From Phocaeicola salanitronis DSM 18170 (GTDB lineage Bacteria; Bacteroidota; Bacteroidia; Bacteroidales; Bacteroidaceae): 64,000 bases of DNA. Position numbers and translations under genes: made by a program. Where the stretch lies: contig NC_015164.1 of assembly GCF_000190575.1 (NCBI RefSeq), positions 2,744,001 through 2,808,000 of the forward strand. The letters are read 5' to 3'. Shown here in pieces: positions 18,708 to 25,380 of this stretch. Within the stretch, counting starts at the first letter, position 1, and each line of letters starts with the position of its first letter. The notes under the pieces were generated by a model. The model searched no databases, had not been told where the DNA came from, and saw nothing but the letters and a program-made list of their open reading frames with translations.

Positions 18708-20066
18708 ATGGCTAAGATACAAAATATTTCGGAAATACAGCCCACTTTGGGCTTTACAGAATTTGATGTTCTGGAAAAATATCGCAAGAGTTTTCATGAG
18801 AGTGAACTGGGCAGGCTTCACTCAGTTTTCCCGTTTGACCGTATGGCAAAAGCCATAGGCTTGTCGGAACATCGTCTTGGACGCAGGAACATTTTTAGCC
18901 CTCTGGCAAAGATTGCCCTTATGGTCCTGAAAGCCTACACCGGATTCTCCGACAGACAGCTGGTGGAACATCTCAACGGCAACCTCCACTACCAGATGTT
19001 CTGCGGAATCATGATAGATCCGGCCTTTCCCATAACCAACTACAAGATAGTCAGTGCCATCCGCAATGAGATAGCATCCCGTCTTGATATTGACTCCCTT
19101 CAGGAGATACTGGCCTCCCACTGGAAACCATATCTTGAGAACCTTCACGTGTGCATGACTGATGCCACGTGTTATGAAAGTCACATGCGTTTTCCAACAG
19201 ACATGAAACTGCTTTGGGAAAGTATTGAATGGCTTTACAGGCATATCTGCCGGCATTGTATGGATCTTGGGATAAGGCGTCCCCGTAACAAATATGCGGA
19301 TGTGTCAGAGTCCTATCTTTCATACTGCAAGAAAAGAAAGAGGAAAGCTTCAAGAACACGGATGCTCAAGCGCCGTATGATCAGACTCCTTGAAAAGCTC
19401 ATCGTACAGAGGGATGAGATTCATAAGGAGTACGGGAGATCACTCAGATATACACAGGATTATCAGAAACGCCTTTCCATAATCAGAAAGGTTCTTGTAC
19501 AGGAGAAGGAACTGTTTGAAGGCAGGAAGGTCAATGACCGCATCGTCAGCATCGACCGTCATTACGTACGTCCTATCGTAAGAGGCAAGGAAACAAAGTC
19601 TGTTGAATTCGGTGCAAAGGTTAACAACATACAGATAGACGGTATATCGTTTATCGAACACCTCTCGTTCAAGGCATTCAATGAGGGAATACGGCTGAAG
19701 GGCTGTATCCGTATGCAACAGAAACTCATGAATGTCAGGGTTAGATGTGCGGCTGGAGATTCCATATATGCCAACAATGCAAATAGAAGGTTCTGTACAA
19801 AATATGGTATATCCACTTCCTTTGTACGCAAGGGAAGGGCGGCAAAGGATGAACCCTTGAGAAAGGTTCTCAGAAGTGAACTCTCCAAAGAAAGGGCCAC
19901 CCGGCTTGAAGGAAGCTTCGGTACTCAAAAGCAACACTACTCACTCGCAAGAATAAAGGCCAGGAACAGGAAGACTGAAATCCTTTGGATTTTCTTCGGA
20001 ATACATACGGCAAATGCCGTACTGATGATAGACAAGGTCACGAGCAGAACAGCTAAAGCGGCATGA
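18708..20066 (+). CDS. IS5/IS1182-type DDE transposase
   Basis: A 452-residue transposase, start taken at MAKIQNISEIQ because upstream codons overlap the terminator hairpin and promoter. The N-terminal half has a helix-turn-helix-like region around KIALMVLKAYTGFSDRQLVE. The DDE positions are visible: Asp in MTDATCYESHMRFP, Asp in IVSIDRHYVRP, and Glu in TRLEGSFGTQKQHYSL. A Lys/Arg-rich stretch (KKRKRKASRTRMLKRRM) lies between the first two. The group is tentative because IS5 and IS1182 elements share this layout. The gene is intact but its left element end is separated by IS1380. Confidence 0.85.
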   Translation: MAKIQNISEIQPTLGFTEFDVLEKYRKSFHESELGRLHSVFPFDRMAKAIGLSEHRLGRRNIFSPLAKIALMVLKAYTGFSDRQLVEHLNGNLHYQMFCGIMIDPAFPITNYKIVSAIRNEIASRLDIDSLQEILASHWKPYLENLHVCMTDATCYESHMRFPTDMKLLWESIEWLYRHICRHCMDLGIRRPRNKYADVSESYLSYCKKRKRKASRTRMLKRRMIRLLEKLIVQRDEIHKEYGRSLRYTQDYQKRLSIIRKVLVQEKELFEGRKVNDRIVSIDRHYVRPIVRGKETKSVEFGAKVNNIQIDGISFIEHLSFKAFNEGIRLKGCIRMQQKLMNVRVRCAAGDSIYANNANRRFCTKYGISTSFVRKGRAAKDEPLRKVLRSELSKERATRLEGSFGTQKQHYSLARIKARNRKTEILWIFFGIHTANAVLMIDKVTSRTAKAA

Positions 20067-20245
20067 CATGAATTTACAGACAGGAGCAGAAGAGGTCATC
20101 AGACTTCTTCCGGAACATCATGTCCAACAGATAGGATTATATGAAAAAACACAGAAAAAGGGCAATAATAATGGCATATAAAGTGATTATACTCTATCGA
20201 CTTTATATGCCATCTTACTTTTTAGGGACATTTACTGAATATCCC

Positions 20246-20718
20246 TAAGTAATCGAGGTGAAATACAGCTTCGGTGTGGCACTGAGCAGGAAGACATCGA
20301 AATCCCCCTGCTGGGCTATCTGCTTGTCTGTTCCATACGGGTCTCCGTCTTCGGGAATAGATGTGATGATGCGCCGTGCTTCGCGGTAGAACGTATCGAA
20401 GTCGGGATGATAGGGGATACGTACGGTATAGAACGTACGTCCGGGTACGGCAATGGGGGTAATCACATCCACCGTATCATGCAGAACCACTTGCCCGTTC
20501 TTGTCCCAACGGTACCGTAACTCCTTGATTTCGTTCACCGCCCGTACGATGGCGTACAGGTAGTAAAGGAAGAACGAATGTCCTTGTGCCTTGGCATGGG
20601 CGTATGCTTCGGTGCAGTCCGCCTCGCTTGTTACGGCAATCCATGAGTTGGCGAATCCGCGGAAGAAGTTGTAGTTGTCCTTCCGTTCCCAGGTGTCGAT
20701 GTGGATGATGTGTTTCAT
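20246..20718 (-). pseudogene. CAT-like acetyltransferase, 5' fragment (transposon-disrupted)
   Basis: The first 157 residues of the CAT-like gene, starting [19 protein letters not shown], a typical CAT N-terminus, with the family segments [33 protein letters not shown] and [17 protein letters not shown]-fold enzymes acetylate small hydroxylated molecules from acetyl-CoA; many chromosomal members do not act on chloramphenicol. The catalytic His lies in the separated 3' fragment (16783-16966), so the enzyme is lost. The start is 8 bases past the DUF5053 stop, so it was probably the last gene of that operon. Confidence 0.88.
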
Positions 20719-20725
20719 TTGTTTT

Positions 20726-20986
20726 TTAAAGTTTGTCTGCTGCAGTGCGGATACGTTCTGACAGGTCGAATAAAGCGTTCCGTAATTGTTCTTGTTCTTC
20801 GGGCGTAAACCCTCCTTTACCTCCGTTTCCGTCAATACCGTCTAATTTGTGATATAGCCACGAAGAAGATTTGCCAAAATAGTTACGTGCGATATCACGC
20901 CATGTTACCAGCATCAAAATGTCTGAAAGCTTTGCTTTCACATCGGTTGCCAATTCAGTACGGTTTTCTTTCACGATTGTTTCCAT
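20726..20986 (-). CDS. DUF5053 small protein
   Basis: An 86-residue protein with the DUF5053 pattern: a charged N-terminus, [33 protein letters not shown], a Gly-rich bend and a C-terminal helix ([20 protein letters not shown]). The family is small and found in Bacteroidales; the SWLYHKLDG part looks like a recognition-helix region of a DNA-binding protein, which is inference. It is the middle gene of a three-gene minus-strand operon (small protein, DUF5053, CAT-like), with gaps of 4 and 7 bases. Confidence 0.75.
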   Translation of the reverse strand: METIVKENRTELATDVKAKLSDILMLVTWRDIARNYFGKSSSWLYHKLDGIDGNGGKGGFTPEEQEQLRNALFDLSERIRTAADKL

Positions 20987-20990
20987 AATG

Positions 20991-21185
20991 TTATGGTTTT
21001 AGTTTCTTTCTGCTTGGGATAGTCGGAATGTACTGAGGCGGCATGTCCATCAGTTCATCGAATAACTGACGGATATACCAGTCCATTTGCGGATTCCCGT
21101 TAGGATAAGAACGTTGGTAATTGCGGATGCTCATAATCAAGTCCTCTTCCTTTTCTGTTACGATGATTTTTTTATATTTCCCCAT
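20991..21185 (-). CDS. Small protein of the DUF5053 operon, function unknown
   Basis: A 64-residue protein beginning MGKYKKIIVTEKEEDLI. I do not recognise the family. A TTG four codons upstream is possible as a start, but it overlaps the promoter -7 box, so the ATG at 21185 is chosen. The sequence is helical and charged (IMSIRNYQRSYPNG, QLFDELMDMPP) with a basic tail (SRKKLKP). It is first in the operon and only 8 bases from a promoter that carries a perfect palindrome, so it or DUF5053 may be an autoregulator. Confidence 0.6.
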   Translation of the reverse strand: MGKYKKIIVTEKEEDLIMSIRNYQRSYPNGNPQMDWYIRQLFDELMDMPPQYIPTIPSRKKLKP

Positions 21186-21193
21186 CGGTTTAT

Positions 21194-21226
21194 GCAAAGT
21201 TACTACGAATGTTCGTAGTAACCAAA
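21194..21226 (-). promoter_or_regulatory. Promoter with palindromic operator in its spacer
   Basis: Minus strand TTTG (21223-21226), exactly 20 bases, TAACTTTGC (21194-21202), matching both consensus boxes. A perfect inverted repeat, GTTACTACGAA-TG-TTCGTAGTAAC on the plus strand (21199-21222), fills the whole spacer and touches the -7 box. The ATG is 8 bases from the box, so the transcript is almost leaderless. Confidence 0.75.
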
Positions 21227-21251
21227 TGTTTGTTATGATTTTATGTGTTTG

Positions 21252-22157
21252 TCATTTGAATTTTAATGCCACTTTGTGATACGTCGGCAAATCGATGCCC
21301 AGCCGTTCGCCCAAGTCAATCATATCGAACAGCAGGCCTTGTATTTCCGATTCGTGTCCGCGGGCAAGGTCTTTCTGCATCGAGGCGGTGCTATGCGGGT
21401 CGAGCTTGTCAATGACTTTCAGGTTATACGTTACGGGGTCTTCGGGGAAGATTACACCCAGCTTGCGCCCGATTTCGGCACTTTCCTGCGATAATCCGAT
21501 AAAGGTATCGCGCACCTCGCCTTCGTGCTGCACTTCGCCCATGGGCACATTGTGGTAGGCTCCGGTACATGCCATGGCGGAGATGAATGCCCACTTGATG
21601 AAGGTGTCGCGGTTGATGTCGTCCGATACGTCTACTTTGATGCCGCACGCACGCAGTTCTTCGGCTATTTGATTCAATTGTTCGCAGGAAATGCCTTGTT
21701 CAGGGCGTGCGCCGAACACCAGGCGGAAGATGCTTCCCATTTGGGTAATCTCGCCTTCTCCCGAAACAAATCCTACGATGTAGATGCATCCGTCGAGCAC
21801 GTGTACTGAAGGCACAAGCCTTCCGATGCGCGGTCCGGTGCCATACACATTGAGGATAGGGATGACCAGCGTTTCGGGGGTGGAAGCACGTTCTAATACT
21901 TCCTTGATAGAGTCGATGGAATATCCTTTCACGCACACGAAAATCACATCGGCTTTTCCTTCGAATTCTTCGGCGGTATAAGCCTTCACGGGAAGAAAAT
22001 GTTCGCCTTTCAAGTCTGATTTCAGGTGAAGCCCTTTTTGCCGGATGGCATCCAGGTGTTTGCCGCGTGCGATGCAGGTCACGTCTTTGCCTGCCAGAGC
22101 GAGGAATCCGGCGATAGAGCCTCCCACGCCCCCTGTTCCTACTACTAAGTATTTCAT
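21252..22157 (-). CDS. panE: Ketopantoate reductase (2-dehydropantoate 2-reductase)
   Basis: A 301-residue cytoplasmic enzyme of the PanE/ApbA family, which reduces 2-dehydropantoate to pantoate with NADPH in vitamin B5 and CoA synthesis. The N-terminal Rossmann motif is VVGTGGVGGSIAGFLALAG. The catalytic Lys lies in the NRDTFIKWAFISAMA segment, and the late DPHSTASMQKDLARGHESEI block is the usual substrate and dimer region. Length is standard. It is followed by a repeat-free gap to the DUF5053 operon and preceded by the CACAGATTA hairpin. Confidence 0.92.
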   Translation of the reverse strand: MKYLVVGTGGVGGSIAGFLALAGKDVTCIARGKHLDAIRQKGLHLKSDLKGEHFLPVKAYTAEEFEGKADVIFVCVKGYSIDSIKEVLERASTPETLVIPILNVYGTGPRIGRLVPSVHVLDGCIYIVGFVSGEGEITQMGSIFRLVFGARPEQGISCEQLNQIAEELRACGIKVDVSDDINRDTFIKWAFISAMACTGAYHNVPMGEVQHEGEVRDTFIGLSQESAEIGRKLGVIFPEDPVTYNLKVIDKLDPHSTASMQKDLARGHESEIQGLLFDMIDLGERLGIDLPTYHKVALKFK

Positions 22158-22180
22158 GGTGAGTTCTTAAGTTCTTGAGG

Positions 22181-22300
22181 TTTTCACCACAGATTACACA
22201 GATTTTATTCTATTAAAAATCAAAGAGAGACAATAATAACACTATTCTCGCTTGCCATTATTATAATAAATAGAAAAATCTGTGTAATCTGTGGTGAAAA
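22181..22300. repeat. CACAGATTACACAGATT hairpin, copy 1
   Basis: Perfect 26-base inverted arms (22181-22206 and 22275-22300), TTTTCACCACAGATTACACA onward, around a 68-base AT-rich loop. Each arm repeats the 9-base word CACAGATTA. It sits between the ychF stop and the panE start. Other copies are at 58971-59029 and, as a half, at 43429-43447 inside the GH89 gene end. Confidence 0.85.
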
Positions 22301-22306
22301 AACGGA

Positions 22307-23410
22307 TTACACATTAAAGCGGAAGTGCATGATGTCGCCGTCCTGCACCACGTAGTCTTTGCCCTCTACGTTCAGCTTGCCAGCCTCGCGTACAGCGGCT
22401 TCACTTCCGTATTGGATATAGTCTTCGTATTTGATGACTTCGGCACGGATGAAGCCCTTTTCGAAGTCGGTGTGGATGACGCCGGCACATTGCGGGGCTT
22501 TCCAGCCTTTGTGGTACGTCCATGCCTTTACTTCCATTTCACCGGCGGTGATAAAGGTTTCCAGATTCAGAAGCTTGTATGCCGACTTGATGAGGCGGTT
22601 CACACCCGATTCTTCCAGTCCCACTTCCTGCAGGAACATCTGGCGGTCTTCGTAGGTTTCCAGTTCGGCGATGTCGGCTTCGGTCTTGGCGGCTACTACC
22701 AGGATTTCGGCGTTCTCGTCCTTTACCGCCTCACGCACCTGCTCTACGTACTTGTTGCCTGTGGCAGCACTTGCTTCGTCTACGTTGCATACGTACATCA
22801 CCGGTTTCGCCGTGAGCAGGAATAGGTCATGCGCTATTTTCTGTTCGTCTTTCGATTCGAACTGCACCGTGCGTGCCGATTTACCTTGTTCCAGTGCCTC
22901 TTTGTAGCGCACCAGTACATCATAGGTTTGTTTAGCTGCTTTGTCGCCTCCCGTTTGCGCCTGCTTCTGCACGCGTTGGATGCGGCTTTCGATGGTTTCC
23001 AGGTCTTTCAGCTGGAGTTCGGTATCGATGATTTCCTTGTCGCGTACCGGATTTACCGTACCGTCTACGTGGGTCACGTTTTCATCATCGAAGCAACGCA
23101 GCACGTGGATGATGGCATCTGTTTCGCGGATGTTCGCCAAGAACTTGTTGCCCAGTCCTTCGCCCTTGCTGGCACCTTTTACCAGTCCGGCAATATCGAC
23201 GATTTCTACGGTAGTAGGTACGATGCGTCCCGGATGGACTAATTCCGCCAGTTTGTTGAGGCGTTCATCGGGCACGGTGATTACGCCTACGTTCGGTTCG
23301 ATGGTACAGAAAGGGAAATTGGCTGCTTGAGCCTTTGCGTTTGATAAGCAATTGAAAAGCGTCGATTTGCCCACGTTCGGCAAACCGACGATGCCACATT
23401 GTAAAGCCAT
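22307..23410 (-). CDS. ychF: Ribosome-binding ATPase YchF
   Basis: A 367-residue Obg-related P-loop protein that binds the ribosome and hydrolyses ATP. GLPNVGKSTLFNCL is the G1 loop; the G3 region is DIAGLVKGASKGEGLGN; the G4 position reads NVDE rather than NKxD, which explains the ATP preference of YchF. The coiled-coil insert (about 125-190) and the C-terminal TGS-like domain ending HFRFNV are present. Transcription probably starts at a TACCTTTGC box at 23458-23466, inside a 31-base repeat shared with the upstream toxin cassette. Confidence 0.97.
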   Translation of the reverse strand: MALQCGIVGLPNVGKSTLFNCLSNAKAQAANFPFCTIEPNVGVITVPDERLNKLAELVHPGRIVPTTVEIVDIAGLVKGASKGEGLGNKFLANIRETDAIIHVLRCFDDENVTHVDGTVNPVRDKEIIDTELQLKDLETIESRIQRVQKQAQTGGDKAAKQTYDVLVRYKEALEQGKSARTVQFESKDEQKIAHDLFLLTAKPVMYVCNVDEASAATGNKYVEQVREAVKDENAEILVVAAKTEADIAELETYEDRQMFLQEVGLEESGVNRLIKSAYKLLNLETFITAGEMEVKAWTYHKGWKAPQCAGVIHTDFEKGFIRAEVIKYEDYIQYGSEAAVREAGKLNVEGKDYVVQDGDIMHFRFNV

Positions 23411-23457
23411 AATGATATATTGTTTTTATTGTTTTGATTTCTTGCTTGTTTCAACGG

Positions 23458-23488
23458 GCAAAGGTAGTCATTTCTTTTGGCATATCGG
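23458..23488 (-). promoter_or_regulatory. Promoter repeat copy A (ychF)
   Basis: 31-base repeat identical at 29 positions to 24358-24388. On the minus strand it reads GATATGCCAAAAGAAATGAC followed by TACCTTTGC, an exact -7 box. No TTTG -33 box stands at the usual distance. It lies 48 bases before the ychF start. Confidence 0.6.
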
Positions 23489-23524
23489 GCAGGGCACTCC
23501 GATTATTTACATAGAAGCCTCTTA

Positions 23525-24133
23525 TTATCGGACATCTGGTAATAGGATTTTCGCCCATTCAGACACTTCGGTCACATACATTTTCTTTAATTCGCCATTG
23601 ACCAAGCGGAATTGAAGTTTGGCATCTTCGCCGTCTATGGAATTGTCGTACACATAGAGGCGGTCCACAATCGGCGCTACGGTCTTGCAATTTTCTATAG
23701 ACTTGAAATAGCGTGAAATGATTTTAGTGATGGGCACGTCATGTCCCCCTTTCATCACTCTGTTGGCAATCCTTGCCGCATTGATAGAGGGGTGTGAAGT
23801 CGAGATAAAGAATAAACGGATAAAGAAGCCTTGCCGTTTGGCTTTAATGATGAATGCGACTTTATCTTCGGCAGACATTACGGTCTCAAACACAAAGTTT
23901 TTTCTTTCTGATAAACATGTTTCTCGTAGCTCGGCGCAATAATTAGCTGCTTTTAGTACAGCTTCCGGTGAGTTCCAGTCGCCATATTTATCTTTAGCCA
24001 CTTCGTCCGGATTGATGTATAGCGTGCCTTCCGCCCATTCGTGATGCAGGAACTTTTGAGTGACGGATGTCTTGCCTGAGCCATTAGGTCCGGCTATTAC
24101 AATCATTTCCGGTAAGCGTTTATTTGTGTCCAT
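23525..24133 (-). CDS. Zeta toxin family protein
   Basis: A 202-residue P-loop kinase of the zeta toxin type. IVIAGPNGSGKTSVT is the Walker A motif (about residues 11-25), INPDEVAKDKYGDW follows, and FVFETVMS with the Arg-rich RIANRVMKGGHDVP block matches the family. Zeta toxins phosphorylate UDP-N-acetylglucosamine and so poison cell-wall synthesis. The start overlaps by 14 bases the upstream 71-residue gene, a usual toxin-antitoxin arrangement. The cassette is flanked by direct repeats at 23458 and 24358. Confidence 0.88.
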   Translation of the reverse strand: MDTNKRLPEMIVIAGPNGSGKTSVTQKFLHHEWAEGTLYINPDEVAKDKYGDWNSPEAVLKAANYCAELRETCLSERKNFVFETVMSAEDKVAFIIKAKRQGFFIRLFFISTSHPSINAARIANRVMKGGHDVPITKIISRYFKSIENCKTVAPIVDRLYVYDNSIDGEDAKLQFRLVNGELKKMYVTEVSEWAKILLPDVR

Positions 24134-24335
24134 TCCGTATGTTTTCTATGTCTTTCGCCCATTTTGCTTGTTTTGTCAAAACGTTTTGCCACATTTGCAT
24201 GAAATGCTCCTCCGTCGCCTTTTGGTTGCTCGTTCTTGCTTCCTCGGCAACTTCCCTCATGATTTGTTCCAGCATTTCGTCCGTAGGCTCCTGCTCCGGA
24301 CTGAAGCGGTATGCGTTTAATTCTTTCTCTGACAT
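24120..24335 (-). CDS. Putative antitoxin partner of the zeta-type toxin
   Basis: A 71-residue acidic, helical protein (MSEKELNAYRFSPEQEPTDE, then MREVAEEARTSNQKATEEHF and MQMWQNVLTKQAK). It precedes and overlaps the zeta-type kinase gene, as antitoxins do, but resembles no epsilon antitoxin that I can name. Assignment rests on position, size and overlap. The promoter-like TATATTTGC at 24358-24366 lies 22 bases upstream. Confidence 0.6.
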   Translation of the reverse strand: MSEKELNAYRFSPEQEPTDEMLEQIMREVAEEARTSNQKATEEHFMQMWQNVLTKQAKWAKDIENIRNGHK

Positions 24336-24357
24336 GATTGAGGTATTACGTTAGGGT

Positions 24358-24388
24358 GCAAATATAGTCATTTCTTTTGGCATATCGG
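24358..24388 (-). promoter_or_regulatory. Promoter repeat copy B (toxin cassette)
   Basis: Second copy of the 31-base repeat at 23458-23488, exactly 900 bases away. Here the -7 box reads TATATTTGC. The repeated upstream sequence AAAAGAAATGAC is identical in both copies. Confidence 0.6.
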
Positions 24389-24534
24389 CACACCTCTGAT
24401 ATTTGTTATGCAAAATTTACTTGCATCATCTTAACGATAACCGTCAGCATCGGTTTGAATGCATTCCGGCAAAGTTATTTTGGAGAGTTGGTTAATGAAT
24501 AATCTGTTTGCAGCCTATATCTTTTTATGTTCTT

Positions 24535-24622
24535 CATATCGAGAACGTATGTTTTTGATATGGAGAACATACGTTCTTGATATGGAAAACGTACGTTCTC
24601 GATATGGAGAACGTAAAAGTAT
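24535..24622. repeat. Four tandem 22-base palindrome-bearing units
   Basis: Four contiguous 22-base units at 24535, 24557, 24579 and 24601, consensus GATATGGAGAACGTACGTTC plus two bases. Each unit is centred on GAACGTACGTTC or a degraded form. They lie in the 506-base gap between the putative antitoxin gene and the DUF3836 terminator; no gene was found in this gap. Confidence 0.75.
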
Positions 24623-24763
24623 GTGAGCTGGCTTGGGGAATATAGCTTGTCGCGATAAGGAAGATATATGGGTAAAACGATAAAAGGATTTGCCGATTAC
24701 TTACAAATCGTAACTTGATGTGTTCTGTTATGGTATGAATTTATACTTTGAGAATGCTAAAAC

Positions 24764-24799
24764 AAAAAAGAGGCACTTCCTCGCGAGGCGCCTCTTTTG
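24764..24799 (-). terminator. Terminator after the DUF3836 gene
   Basis: AAAAGAGGC and GCCTCTTTT enclose an inner CCTCGCGAGG hairpin; A- and T-tracts on both sides make it usable from either strand. It lies 43 bases past the DUF3836 stop. Confidence 0.8.
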
Positions 24800-24841
24800 A
24801 ATTGTTGAGAGTTTATGAAAATATGTTTATTTATGTGCTGT

Positions 24842-25228
24842 TTATTGTTGTACCGTTACTGTCATTTCCGGAACAAGGATGAAGTCTTTTTTGCTCTTAT
24901 TCCACTTGTAGTATTCAATAGTTACATCGTTTCCTGTATATGAATACTTGATACACATGTGGTTACGCCAATCGTTTCTGGCTGCGTCCCACTTCATCAA
25001 TGTGCTTTCGATAACTTGTTTATTGTCGTTGTATTTATAGTTATACTTTTCGTAATTGGTAAGGATGCCTTCGTTCATCTTGTAAACGGTTTCCGACATC
25101 TTAACGCCATTTACTTCTTCGGTGTTATAAATCAAGTTCGCTTCCGGTGTGTTAGCGGAAATTGTAAGGTTAGCTACGAAAATGCAAGCTACAACAAATA
25201 CACTCTTTAAAAAATTCATTGCTTTCAT
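24842..25228 (-). CDS. DUF3836 secreted protein
   Basis: A 128-residue secreted protein with a signal peptide (LKSVFVVACIFVANLTISA) and the DUF3836 body: NTEEVNGVKMSETVYKM, YNYKYNDNKQVIESTLMKWD, W-rich NDWRNH and a YSYTGNDVTIEYY strand. The repeated beta-strand pattern resembles YD-repeat-like small domains; no function is known. Translation could also begin at the Met three residues on (MNFLKS). It stands alone between its own promoter (25277-25308) and terminator. Confidence 0.8.
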   Translation of the reverse strand: MKAMNFLKSVFVVACIFVANLTISANTPEANLIYNTEEVNGVKMSETVYKMNEGILTNYEKYNYKYNDNKQVIESTLMKWDAARNDWRNHMCIKYSYTGNDVTIEYYKWNKSKKDFILVPEMTVTVQQ

Positions 25229-25276
25229 ATCTTTAAGTTTTTAAGGGTTTACTATCTTTTTGTTCTTAATCACAAT

Positions 25277-25308
25277 GCAAAGGTAGTGAAACTTTTGATA
25301 TGAACTAA
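25277..25308 (-). promoter_or_regulatory. DUF3836 gene promoter
   Basis: Minus strand TTAG (25305-25308), 19 bases, TACCTTTGC (25277-25285): exact -7 and 3-of-4 -33 box, 48 bases before the start. Confidence 0.5.
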
Positions 25309-25380
25309 CATTTCGGCTAAATTTTTTCTTGATATTAGCAAAATGTTACCAAATAAAGATATGTTAACAATCTGCTTCTC

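Larger units (their letters stand above)
16967..20245. mobile_element. IS5/IS1182-type insertion sequence inside the CAT-like gene, itself interrupted by IS1380
   Basis: The ends are inverted repeats beginning GGGATATTCAGTAAAT (16967-16982; complement at 20230-20245). TAAGTA directly flanks both ends (16961-16966 and 20246-20251); if TA belongs to the inverted repeat, the duplication is shorter. Without the inner IS1380 element the length is about 1.68 kb. It carries one DDE transposase (18708-20066). Confidence 0.88.

Noticed and set aside
24535..24622. Invertible promoter of the Mpi type because of AAACGTACGT
   Set aside because: Copies are contiguous 22-base direct units, not two inverted copies flanking a promoter-sized segment.
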